Below the pieces are notes generated by a model that saw nothing but the letters and a program-made list of their open reading frames with translations, ran no database searches and was not told the origin of the DNA. DNA of 64,000 bases from JAICNG01 sp035249985 (GTDB lineage Bacteria; Gemmatimonadota; Gemmatimonadetes; Gemmatimonadales; Gemmatimonadaceae), in the NCBI GenBank assembly GCA_035249985.1, contig DATFFP010000070.1, forward strand, positions 1-64,000. Direction: 5' to 3'. Every line of letters begins with the position of its first letter. Position 1 is the stretch's first letter. Both the position numbers and the translations under genes were made by a program. Below, piece after piece: positions 18,798 through 26,862 of this stretch.

Positions 18798-18945
18798 AGG
18801 AGCTGGTGGTCAGGGGTCAGGGATCAGGGGTGGAAAGGCAAACGGCAGCGCTCTGCGCTGCCGTTTGCTCATCTGATGAGGCGGCAGCCGCGCAGCGGCG
18901 CCGCCCTTTCCACCCCTGATCCCTGATCCCTGACTCCTAGCTCCT
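18798..18945. repeat. Cloverleaf heptamer element, copy 2
   Basis: Outer arms 18798-18838 and 18905-18945 (41 nt each). The hairpins are contiguous: H1 18839-18867 (CAAACGGCAGCGC-TCT-complement), H2 18868-18880 (CTCAT-CTG-ATGAG), H3 18881-18904 (GCGGC-A-GCCGC-GCA-GCGGC-GCCGC). It lies between the convergent tldE and diguanylate cyclase genes; the stop and last sense codon of the latter are in the right arm. Confidence 0.93.
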
Positions 18946-21084
18946 CGTCTTCCTCGCCCTCTTCTGCTCATAGAGAGCATCATCAGCGATCGCCATGAGC
19001 TCGGCGAGTGACTGCACGTTCCGGGCGTCGAACCGCGCCATGCCGGTACTGATCGACAGCGCATATTTGCGCGAGGAGCGCGCGTTGTGCTCGGCCAGCG
19101 TCTGGTGCAGGCGCGTCTCGATCACGTCGTCCGTCTCGTCGGGCGAGAACATGGCCAGCGCCACGAACTCGTCGCCACCCAGGCGGGCGAGCACGTCGGA
19201 TTCGCGGAACGTCGTGCGTAGAATCTCCGCCGTCTCCGCCAGGGCCTGGTCGCCCACCTGGTGACCGTGGGTGTCGTTGATCGACTTGAAGTCGTCGAGA
19301 TCGACGAATACCAGCAACAGATCCTTCTTCAGCCGCCTCGCGAGCTTCATCTCCTGCTCGGCGAGCATGAAGAAGCCGCGGCGGTTGTTGAGGCCCGTGA
19401 GATCATCGGTCACCGACATCCGGCGAAGCTCGGCCTGAAGACGCTGCCGCTCGGTGAGGTCGCGCGCGTTGACGATGATCGTCGCCACCCCGTGCTGATC
19501 GAGCACGGCGTTGCCGACGACCTCCATGAAGCGCCAGTGGCCGTTCCGATGTTGCACCCGGATCTCCATCGAGCGTGAAAAGCCCGGAGCGCCCAGCGTG
19601 TCGGCGATCATGTCCTGGGCGCGTCCCACTTCGTCCGTGTGAACGAGCTCGAAAAGCGATCGCCCCAGCTCCTCTTCCGGACTACGACCAAGGATGCGCT
19701 CCACTGACGGGCTCACATACGTGAGCCGCCCGTCGGCATCGAGGACCATGATGACGTCATTGAGGTTCTCGATCAGGCGGCGCGCGTTCTCCTCGCTGTG
19801 CCGGAGCGCATCCTCGGCGCGCTTGCGCCGAATGAACGCACCCAGCTGCGCGCTCACCACCGAGATGAGATGTACGAGGCGCTCATCCTGCTCGCGCACC
19901 TCGAACATGTAGAACACGAGCACCGCGACGGCTTCGTCGGCGGCAAGCACGGGAATGGCCACGCCCGATTTCAGCCCGAGGGCGGTGGCATGCCCCGCCT
20001 GCGCGAATGCCTGATCTTCGTCGACATTGGGCACCCACACCGCCTGCTTGCTCGACCATGCGCGGCCCGCGAGGCCTTCGCCGGGCGGAAGCGGCGTGAC
20101 GTGAGCCACGTCGCGAGCCAGCAGGTCCGCGCGCACGCTGTGCCGAATGTCCGAGCGTTCCAGCGAGCGTCCGTCGGCGGTGGGCATCCACACTTCACCA
20201 AACACCCATCCGGTGACGTCGCACACGTGCCACAACGCCAGATGCAACGCGCTCGAGAAGTCCTCCGCCTCGGCGATGCGTGCGACGATCGAGTGAAGGA
20301 GACGCAGCGCCTCCTCCGCTCGCTGCCGTTCGGTGATGACGCGCGAGATGCTGATGAGCCCGGCCGCATCGCCTTCGGCATTCTTGAAGACGGTCGTCGA
20401 CGATCGCACGCCGTGCGGCGCGCCCGGCGCGTCGTCCTCCGAGAGAAGCACGCCACCGGCCATCAGAATGTCGCGGTCGCGATCGCGAATGCGCTGCGCG
20501 AGATCGGCATCGACGAGATCGAGATCCAGCTTGCCAATAATCTCGTTCGCGCCCCACCCCAGGATGGCGGCGCCCGCTTCGTTGATCATCCGATATCGGC
20601 CGTCGAGATCCTTCACCGCGACAGCGAGTGCCGTGCTCTCGATGACGCTGCGAAGCAGACTCTCACTCTCGCGGTGCTCCGCGACCGCACGCTCATGGCC
20701 GAATCGCTCGCGACGCAGCTCGATCTCCGTCGTGACGAGCGCGGCCACGTCGTCCATCTGGGCAATCTCCTTCTCCGCCCACGAGCGAGGCGCGTGGTCG
20801 AGAACGACCAGCGCGCCGATCATCGTGTCGCCCACGGCGAGCGGCGTCGTGAGGTAGGAGCGCACGCCGAGGGCAGACAGGATCGGCAGCGCGCGGAGCA
20901 CCTCGTGGTCCCATGAGTCGTTGACGACCCGTGGCGCCGTGTGCGCGAGGATGAACCCGAAGGGTGATTCGTTGGCGGGGAAATCCGTGCGCGGCGGCGG
21001 CGCGGCCGGAAGTCCCCACGTGGCCTTGAGCACGTGACGATCCCCCAGCGCGAGCACGAGGAACGCCAGCGGCGCGCGCGCCAT
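18937..21084 (-). CDS. GAF-PAS-GAF-PAS-GGDEF diguanylate cyclase
   Basis: 715 residues from ATG 21084. Order: GAF (1-120), PAS (about 140-250), GAF (about 270-410), PAS (about 420-540), GGDEF (about 550-715). The GGDEF active site is intact (LARLGGDEFVALAMF) and RESD five residues upstream is a product-inhibition I-site. It makes cyclic di-GMP. No membrane helix, so it is a cytoplasmic sensor. The frame stays open upstream to 21258 and the extension (DAAPDPGFDRCARIAAA) completes the first GAF helix, but contains no ATG, GTG or TTG. The true start may be CTG 21252 or the gene may have lost its start. Confidence 0.9.
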   Translation of the reverse strand: MARAPLAFLVLALGDRHVLKATWGLPAAPPPRTDFPANESPFGFILAHTAPRVVNDSWDHEVLRALPILSALGVRSYLTTPLAVGDTMIGALVVLDHAPRSWAEKEIAQMDDVAALVTTEIELRRERFGHERAVAEHRESESLLRSVIESTALAVAVKDLDGRYRMINEAGAAILGWGANEIIGKLDLDLVDADLAQRIRDRDRDILMAGGVLLSEDDAPGAPHGVRSSTTVFKNAEGDAAGLISISRVITERQRAEEALRLLHSIVARIAEAEDFSSALHLALWHVCDVTGWVFGEVWMPTADGRSLERSDIRHSVRADLLARDVAHVTPLPPGEGLAGRAWSSKQAVWVPNVDEDQAFAQAGHATALGLKSGVAIPVLAADEAVAVLVFYMFEVREQDERLVHLISVVSAQLGAFIRRKRAEDALRHSEENARRLIENLNDVIMVLDADGRLTYVSPSVERILGRSPEEELGRSLFELVHTDEVGRAQDMIADTLGAPGFSRSMEIRVQHRNGHWRFMEVVGNAVLDQHGVATIIVNARDLTERQRLQAELRRMSVTDDLTGLNNRRGFFMLAEQEMKLARRLKKDLLLVFVDLDDFKSINDTHGHQVGDQALAETAEILRTTFRESDVLARLGGDEFVALAMFSPDETDDVIETRLHQTLAEHNARSSRKYALSISTGMARFDARNVQSLAELMAIADDALYEQKRARKTRS

Positions 21085-21307
21085 GGCAGCGGCGATGCGC
21101 GCGCATCGATCGAAGCCCGGGTCAGGGGCCGCGTCGAGATAATCGCTCGGTGAGGGCGCGAGCTCGGGTGATGCGCTTTCGGCAGTTTCGCCGGAAGCGG
21201 GTGGCGCGACCCTGGAGATGTGCGACTCCCACGTGGAGGCGTCGTTGAACAGCGTTGTCTATAGACGATTCTGAACGACGCTACGGCACGTGTTCGGGTG
21301 CACCTGT

Positions 21308-22561
21308 TTAACTCTCGCTAATGGGGACGGCGACCTTACCGATAAACAGAATGGTTCCTGATAAACGCTCACGAATTACGAACACAAACGGCCGGTCGAA
21401 GCGGATCGACGGGGGCGCGCTCTCCACCCCGACTCCCACCGTCGTGACGGCGGCCGCTTCGGTTCCCTCCTCGTTCACGTTCACGAACGTGTTCTGGAGG
21501 ACGAAATCGATGTACAGCTTGTCGCCGAGGGGAGACATGCGGGTGAAGTCCGCGCAGTCGCAGAACGCGTGCTCCATGCCCATCGATTTGAGATCACTGT
21601 TGAGGGTGTCCTTCCACGTCATCGTGAACTTCGGGAGGTAGACGTCTGCTTCCCGGTGAGCGAGCGCGCCAACGATCGCATCCCATCGCGACTGATCGAG
21701 CGTCTCAATGAACGCGTCGACGTCGGTGCCGGCCGGAGGGAGAATCGCCGTCATCGTGAACGCGGCGCGGCCGTATGGCAGATCGACTGCTTGCACACCG
21801 TTGAGGGACGCGGCCGCCACATCCTGGGTCTCGAGGTGCATCATTCGCGCGGGATAGGACGTCCCGCGCTCAGTCGCGAATGGGGCGTTGTGGGTGTTGT
21901 CCGGATCGAACTCCGAGCGCCAGCTACCCTTGAAGTAGATGGCGTTCATGAGAAGCATCACGATGTCCGGATCGATCGTGTCGATGACCTCGGGGATCTT
22001 GCCCGCGGTCGCGGTGTCAGCCCAGGCGTTGACGCGTGTGACGGTTGCGGGATCGTCGAAATCGAGACCGGCCACGCGCGCCCCGAAATAGTGCGAGACC
22101 GTGTCGAGGAACGACTGGTGGAATGGGAACTCCTGCCGGTACCAGATCGCGTTCGCGATGCGCATGTCGACGGATGGGTCAAGCTCCAGCAGCAGCTTGA
22201 TCAAGTCTCGATAGGCGGCGTTGATGCGGGATCGGTCGGTCTCCAGAATGCGGAGCGCCGCCGTCATCCCCTCGAAGGTCTCCCCCTCGGCTCCGTTGAG
22301 CGTCATACCAAGCGCGAACGATGCGCTCAGCGGGGAGATGAAGACGTTCGTGTCGGCGAAGCGCGTATTGACGCTGCGGAAAAGATCGAACGCGAAGCGG
22401 TTGCTCGCCGCGATGGTCTTCTGTTCGTCCGCACTCAGCGCTCGGGGGAGCGCCTTGAGCGAATCGGGCGTGGGCTGTCTCACCCCCGAAGGCAGAGGCG
22501 AATCGGCGCAGGCCGCGGAGGCCGCGAGGAGCAAGCAGGGAAAAAGACGACGATGCGACAT
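21308..22561 (-). CDS. Serpin-family protease inhibitor (lipoprotein)
   Basis: 417 residues with a signal peptide and probable lipobox (LLLAASAAC). The serpin fold is complete (NVFISPLSASFALGMTLNGA, NAIYFKGSW, DLPYG, PKFTMTWKDTLNSDLKSMGM). The hinge EEGTEAAAVT has small residues as in inhibitory serpins, and DRPFVFVI closes the molecule. Aligning loop length with human alpha-1-antitrypsin gives P1-P1' as Glu-Ser (GVE|SAPP), predicting a target that cuts after glutamate. GAGAGGA precedes ATG 22561. Likely a surface inhibitor against foreign or self proteases. Confidence 0.92.
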   Translation of the reverse strand: MSHRRLFPCLLLAASAACADSPLPSGVRQPTPDSLKALPRALSADEQKTIAASNRFAFDLFRSVNTRFADTNVFISPLSASFALGMTLNGAEGETFEGMTAALRILETDRSRINAAYRDLIKLLLELDPSVDMRIANAIWYRQEFPFHQSFLDTVSHYFGARVAGLDFDDPATVTRVNAWADTATAGKIPEVIDTIDPDIVMLLMNAIYFKGSWRSEFDPDNTHNAPFATERGTSYPARMMHLETQDVAAASLNGVQAVDLPYGRAAFTMTAILPPAGTDVDAFIETLDQSRWDAIVGALAHREADVYLPKFTMTWKDTLNSDLKSMGMEHAFCDCADFTRMSPLGDKLYIDFVLQNTFVNVNEEGTEAAAVTTVGVGVESAPPSIRFDRPFVFVIRERLSGTILFIGKVAVPISES

Positions 22562-22686
22562 ACGTCCTCTCGGCGGTGGACATCGTTGCGAGACCCAGTT
22601 ATCACCCTCAGAAGCCCGTCGCGCGTCACACCGGTCGCGCGCCGGAATGCCTTGCGGCTCGTCCGCCCCCCTAGACATTCTCAGTC

Positions 22687-23241
22687 ATGTCCGGACAGCC
22701 GATCCTAATCGAGCCCATCCCGAAGCAAAAAGCGCACGCGGGCTTCACCGTCAATGGTGAGCGCGTCGAGGCGGCATTCGCCCCCCAGAAAACGCTGCTC
22801 GAGGTCCTGCGTGAGGAGCTCGGACTCACCGGCACGAAGCACGGCTGCGAGCTGGGTGAGTGTGGCACCTGCACGGTGCTCGTGGATGGAACGCCGATCC
22901 TCTCGTGCCTCGCGTTGGCCATCTCCTATGCCGACCGCCGCATCGAGACGGTCGAGGGCATGGCGCAGGGCGGCAAGCTGCATCCTCTCCAGGATGCGTT
23001 CGCCGAGCTCGGCGCCGCGCAGTGCGGCTACTGCACTCCCGGGTTCCTGCTGGCCGCGCGCGCGCTTCTCGACAGCAACGCCTCGCCGACGCGCGATGAG
23101 ATCAAGGAATCCTTGAGCGGCAATCTCTGCCGGTGCACGGGGTATCTGAAGATCTACGAGGCGGTCGAGAAGGCGGGGGAACAACTGCGAACTGCGAACT
23201 GCGAGCTGCGACCTGCGAACACGGCGAACGGCAATGACTGA
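22687..23241 (+). CDS. [2Fe-2S] subunit of a molybdo-hydroxylase
   Basis: 184 residues. Two [2Fe-2S] sites are seen: HGCELGECGTCTVLVDG with PILSC, and CGYCTPGF with GNLCRCTGY. It passes electrons between the molybdenum and FAD subunits encoded next (xanthine dehydrogenase/4-hydroxybenzoyl-CoA reductase family, gamma subunit). The last 15-20 residues (EQLRTANCELRPANTANGND) are encoded by the left arm of a heptamer repeat and have no counterpart in the family as I know it. The stop overlaps the next start by eight bases. Confidence 0.93.
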   Translation: MSGQPILIEPIPKQKAHAGFTVNGERVEAAFAPQKTLLEVLREELGLTGTKHGCELGECGTCTVLVDGTPILSCLALAISYADRRIETVEGMAQGGKLHPLQDAFAELGAAQCGYCTPGFLLAARALLDSNASPTRDEIKESLSGNLCRCTGYLKIYEAVEKAGEQLRTANCELRPANTANGND

Positions 23242-23274
23242 TCGTTCGCAGTTCGCAGTTCGCAGTCCGCAGTC
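23183..23274. repeat. Heptamer inverted repeat (ACTGCGA/TTCGCAG family), within coding DNA
   Basis: Left arm 23183-23220 (ACTGCGA-type units), loop 23221-23243, right arm 23244-23274 (GTTCGCA units). The loop holds the start codon of the large subunit (23234) and the stop of the small subunit (23239-23241), so both arms are translated. The same family recurs at 26773-26855, at the other end of this operon. Confidence 0.92.
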
Positions 23275-25753
23275 AGTCGTCGGCACCGCGCGCCGCAAGG
23301 TCGACGCCACCGCCAAGGTGACGGGCGAGACCAAGTTCGCCGACGATCTCTCGCTCCCGCGCATGTTGTGGTGCAAGCTGCTGCGCTCGCGGGAGCCGCA
23401 CGCACGCATCGTCCGCATCGATACGTCACGCGCGGAGCGGCACCCGGGCGTCGTCGCCGTGCTCACTGGGCGCGACCTGCCGATTCCGTTCGGGATCCTG
23501 CCCATCTCGCAGGATGAGCACGCGCTCTGTCCCGATCACGTGCGCTTCGTCGGTGATCCCGTTGCCGCCGTCGCCGCGATCGACGAAGACACCGCCGCCG
23601 ACGCCTGCGATCTCATCGAGGTCGAATACGAGAAGCTGCCGCCCATCGAGTCGGTGGAGGACGCGCTGGCGAGCACCGACACGCCGGCCGCTCACATCCA
23701 CGACTACGGCGACGCCGGCAACGTTCACAAGCACATCGCGCTGGAGTTCGGCAACGTCGACGCCGAGATGGCGACGGCGGATCACGTGCGCGAGGACCTG
23801 TTCTTCTTCGAGGGGAACACCCATCTGCCGATGGAGCAGCACGCGTCGCTCGCGCAGTGGTCGCCCGATGGGAAGGTGACGGTCTGGTCGAGCACGCAGA
23901 CACCACACTATTTGCACCGCGCGCTGGCGAAGGTGCTCGAGATGCCTGCGGCGCACGTCCGCGTCATCGCCACACCGAACGGTGGCGGCTTCGGCGGAAA
24001 GTCGGATCCGTTCAACCACGAGATCGTCGTCGCCGCGTTCGCGCGCCGCACTGGCCGGCCGGCAAAAATCTCGCTTACGCGCGAGGAGGTCTTCTACTGC
24101 CACCGCGGGCGTCATCCGACGCTCATGCGCATCAAGACGGGCGTCACACGGGAAGGTCGCATCGTGGCGATGGACTTCACCTCGTTTCTCGACGGCGGCG
24201 CCTATGGCTCGTACGGCGTCGCCAGCACGTATTACACCGGCGCGCTCCAGACCGTGACGTACGAAGTGCCGCATTACCGCTTTCGCGGGGCTCGCGTCTT
24301 CACGAACAAGGCACCGTGCGGCCCCAAGCGCGGCCACGGTACACCGCAACCGCGCTTTGCGCTCGAGTGTCAGCTCGACAAGATCGCCGAAGATCTCTCG
24401 ATCGATCCCGCGGTGCTTCGGAAGCGCATCCTGCAGCCCGCGAACTCCGTCACCGCGAACTGGCTCCGCATCGGCTCGATGGGACTTGGCGAGTGCATCG
24501 ATGCGGTCGTCGAGCGCAGCGGCTGGCAGACGAAACATCGCCAGCTGCCGTTCGGCCGCGGTGTCGGGCTCGCGTGCTCGTCGTACATCTCCGGCGCCGG
24601 GCTCCCGATCTACTGGAACAGCATGCCGCACTCCGGCGTGCAGCTCAAGCTCGACCGCTCCGGTGGCGTCGCCGCCTTCTGTGGCTCCACCGACATCGGG
24701 CAAGGTTCCGACTCGGTGCTCGCCTATTGCGTCGCCGACGTGTTAGGCATCGAGCCCGAGGACATCCGCATCGTCACCGGCGACACCGACCTCACCCCGG
24801 TCGACCTTGGCTCCTACTCGTCGCGCGTCACCCTGATGACGGGAAACGCCGCGGTGCAGGCCGCGGAGCGTGCGCGCGAGATCCTGGCCGACGGCGTATC
24901 GCGGAAGCTCAACGTGCCGAAGTCGCGATTGGTGTTCGCGGACCGGCGGGTCTTCGACACGGAGTCGCCCGATCGCGGGGTACCGTTCGCCGAAGCGGTG
25001 CAAATTGCCGAAGGAATGTTCGGCACGGTTGGGACGACGGGATCGTACACGCCGCCGCGCTCGCCAGGCAGATACAAAGGCGCGGGGGTCGGACCCTCAC
25101 CGGCCTACTCGTACACGGCCGCGGTCGCCGAAGTCGAGGTCGATCCGGAAACGGGAATGGTCAGGGTGCCGAAGATCTGGATCGCCCATGATGTCGGCCA
25201 ATCCATCAATCCGCTGCTCGTGATCGGGCAGGTCGAGGGCTCGGTGTACATGGGGCTGGGCGAAGCGCTCATGGAGGAGATGACCTATCGCGACCGCGTG
25301 CGGAACGTCGTGCACCACCACCCGAGCATGCTGGAGTACAAGAGTCCCACCACGTTCGAGATGTGCGATGTCGAGACGATCCTGATCCACGATCCCGACC
25401 CGAGTGGGCCGTTCGGGGCCAAGGAGGCTGGGCAGGGTCCGCTGCTCCCCGTGATGCCCGCGGTCGCGAACGCCATCTACGACGCGGTGGGCGTGAGGAT
25501 CGACGAGGTTCCCTGCTCGCCCCACAAGGTCCTGAAGGCGCTCAAGGACAAGATGAAGGGCAACGCCGGCCGTTTTGGTCCGACGGCCATGCCGAGCTAC
25601 GCGTTCCCGGACGTCGCTCATGTCCGCACACCCGCGCAGGGGGGCACCGGTCGCGAGGAAGACGGTCGCGCTCACAGCGAAGTGGGTGGCCCGGTGGAGC
25701 AAGCGGGTGAGACGACAGCGGCGGCCGGCGCGGCGCCACGGAAGCAGCGCTGA
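23234..25753 (+). CDS. Molybdopterin-binding subunit of a molybdo-hydroxylase
   Basis: 839 residues of the xanthine dehydrogenase large-subunit family. Blocks: TGETKFADDL, PNGGGFGGKSD (Mo-site loop), RGHGTPQPRFALECQLDKIA (loop around the catalytic pocket), and the GPFGAKEAGQGPLLPVMPAV C-terminal block. The enzyme hydroxylates or reductively dehydroxylates an aromatic or purine-like substrate. The first 17 residues (MTDRSQFAVRSPQSVVG) are repeat-derived. The C-terminus beyond about 790 is a low-complexity tail. It overlaps the FAD subunit start by one base. Confidence 0.93.
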   Translation: MTDRSQFAVRSPQSVVGTARRKVDATAKVTGETKFADDLSLPRMLWCKLLRSREPHARIVRIDTSRAERHPGVVAVLTGRDLPIPFGILPISQDEHALCPDHVRFVGDPVAAVAAIDEDTAADACDLIEVEYEKLPPIESVEDALASTDTPAAHIHDYGDAGNVHKHIALEFGNVDAEMATADHVREDLFFFEGNTHLPMEQHASLAQWSPDGKVTVWSSTQTPHYLHRALAKVLEMPAAHVRVIATPNGGGFGGKSDPFNHEIVVAAFARRTGRPAKISLTREEVFYCHRGRHPTLMRIKTGVTREGRIVAMDFTSFLDGGAYGSYGVASTYYTGALQTVTYEVPHYRFRGARVFTNKAPCGPKRGHGTPQPRFALECQLDKIAEDLSIDPAVLRKRILQPANSVTANWLRIGSMGLGECIDAVVERSGWQTKHRQLPFGRGVGLACSSYISGAGLPIYWNSMPHSGVQLKLDRSGGVAAFCGSTDIGQGSDSVLAYCVADVLGIEPEDIRIVTGDTDLTPVDLGSYSSRVTLMTGNAAVQAAERAREILADGVSRKLNVPKSRLVFADRRVFDTESPDRGVPFAEAVQIAEGMFGTVGTTGSYTPPRSPGRYKGAGVGPSPAYSYTAAVAEVEVDPETGMVRVPKIWIAHDVGQSINPLLVIGQVEGSVYMGLGEALMEEMTYRDRVRNVVHHHPSMLEYKSPTTFEMCDVETILIHDPDPSGPFGAKEAGQGPLLPVMPAVANAIYDAVGVRIDEVPCSPHKVLKALKDKMKGNAGRFGPTAMPSYAFPDVAHVRTPAQGGTGREEDGRAHSEVGGPVEQAGETTAAAGAAPRKQR

Positions 25754-26751
25754 TGCTGCGACTTCCGCGCTTCACCTACCACGAGCCGACCACCGTCGGC
25801 GACGCGGTCCGCCTGTTCACCGAGGCGATGCCCGACGTCGCCTATGTGGCGGGCGGGACGGATCTCTATCCGAACATGAAGCGCCGGCAGCAAACGCCGG
25901 CGACCGTGATCGCGCTGCATCGCATCCCCGAGCTGCGAGCGACCACCGGCACGCCGGAGAGCGGCATGACGATCGGTGCGTGCGTCACGCTGACCGAGCT
26001 CGCTGCGCACGAAGCGGTTCGCCTGCGCTATCCGGCGGTGGCGCATGCCGCGCACGTCGTGTCGACGCCGATTCTTCGCAACATGGGCACGATCGGCGGC
26101 AATCTCCTGCTCGACACGCGGTGCAACTACTACGACCAGAACTACGAGTGGCGGAAGGCGATCAACTTCTGCATGAAGCGGGACGGCGAGATCTGCTGGG
26201 TCGCGCCGTCGAGCCCACGGTGCTGGGCGGTGCAGTCGTCGGACGGCGTCCCGGTCGCGGTGGCGTTAGGCGCCGACGTGACCGTGACGTCGGTGCGCGG
26301 GACGCGCCGCCTGCCGGCGGCGAGCCTCTATCGGAACGATGGTATCCAGTACCTGGAGAAGGCCCCCGACGAGCTGCTCGTCGCGTATCACCTTCCGCCG
26401 GTCAGGAACGGCGACTGGCGCGCCACCTACCGGAAGCTCCGCCGTCGCGACGCGTTCGATTTTCCGGTCCTCGGGGTGGCCGCCCGCATCGACTTCGCGC
26501 GCGACGGGAGCGTGAGCGCTGCCCGCATCGTCCTCGGCGCCGTGGCATCCTATCCGCAGGAGATCCCCGCCGCGGCCGAGGCGATCGTGGGCACCCGTCT
26601 GGATGAAGGCGCGATTGGTGCCGCGGCCGACGCTGCTTACCGTCCCGCAAAGCCGATGGACAACACCGACTTCACGCTTGCCTGGCGAAAGGAGATGGTG
26701 CGCGTCCACGTGCAGCGTGCGCTGCAGGACATTCGCGCGCAACGCACCTAA
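25753..26751 (+). CDS. FAD subunit with extra [4Fe-4S]-type cysteines
   Basis: 332 residues. FAD-binding motifs YVAGGTDLYPNMK and NMGTIGGNLLLDTRC are seen. After them Cys124, 140, 148 and 157 are spaced 16, 8 and 9 residues apart. As I recall, this matches the insert that binds a [4Fe-4S] cluster in the beta subunit of Thauera 4-hydroxybenzoyl-CoA reductase (HcrB) and is absent from ordinary xanthine dehydrogenases. The operon may therefore encode an HcrABC-like enzyme, although the substrate is not shown. Confidence 0.9.
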   Translation: MLRLPRFTYHEPTTVGDAVRLFTEAMPDVAYVAGGTDLYPNMKRRQQTPATVIALHRIPELRATTGTPESGMTIGACVTLTELAAHEAVRLRYPAVAHAAHVVSTPILRNMGTIGGNLLLDTRCNYYDQNYEWRKAINFCMKRDGEICWVAPSSPRCWAVQSSDGVPVAVALGADVTVTSVRGTRRLPAASLYRNDGIQYLEKAPDELLVAYHLPPVRNGDWRATYRKLRRRDAFDFPVLGVAARIDFARDGSVSAARIVLGAVASYPQEIPAAAEAIVGTRLDEGAIGAAADAAYRPAKPMDNTDFTLAWRKEMVRVHVQRALQDIRAQRT

Positions 26752-26772
26752 GGGCGTCAGCGGGCGGGAAAT

Positions 26773-26855
26773 AGCTGCGACCTGCGAACTGCGACCTAAC
26801 GGCGGCTCTTGCAATTCGCAGTTCGCAGTTCGCAGTTCGCAGTTCGCAGTTCGCA
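26773..26855. repeat. Heptamer inverted repeat (ACTGCGA/TTCGCAG family), copy 2
   Basis: Left arm 26773-26796 (about three CTGCGAC/CTGCGAA units) and right arm 26814-26855 (six TTCGCAG units), unequal in length. It separates the convergent FAD-subunit and histidine-kinase genes. Confidence 0.9.
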
Positions 26856-26862
26856 TCTCGAA

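Noticed and set aside
18798..18945. Insertion sequence or MITE with target duplication
   Set aside because: Long inverted arms fit, but no transposase is present and I see no direct repeat at the borders of the four copies. A non-autonomous element cannot be excluded.
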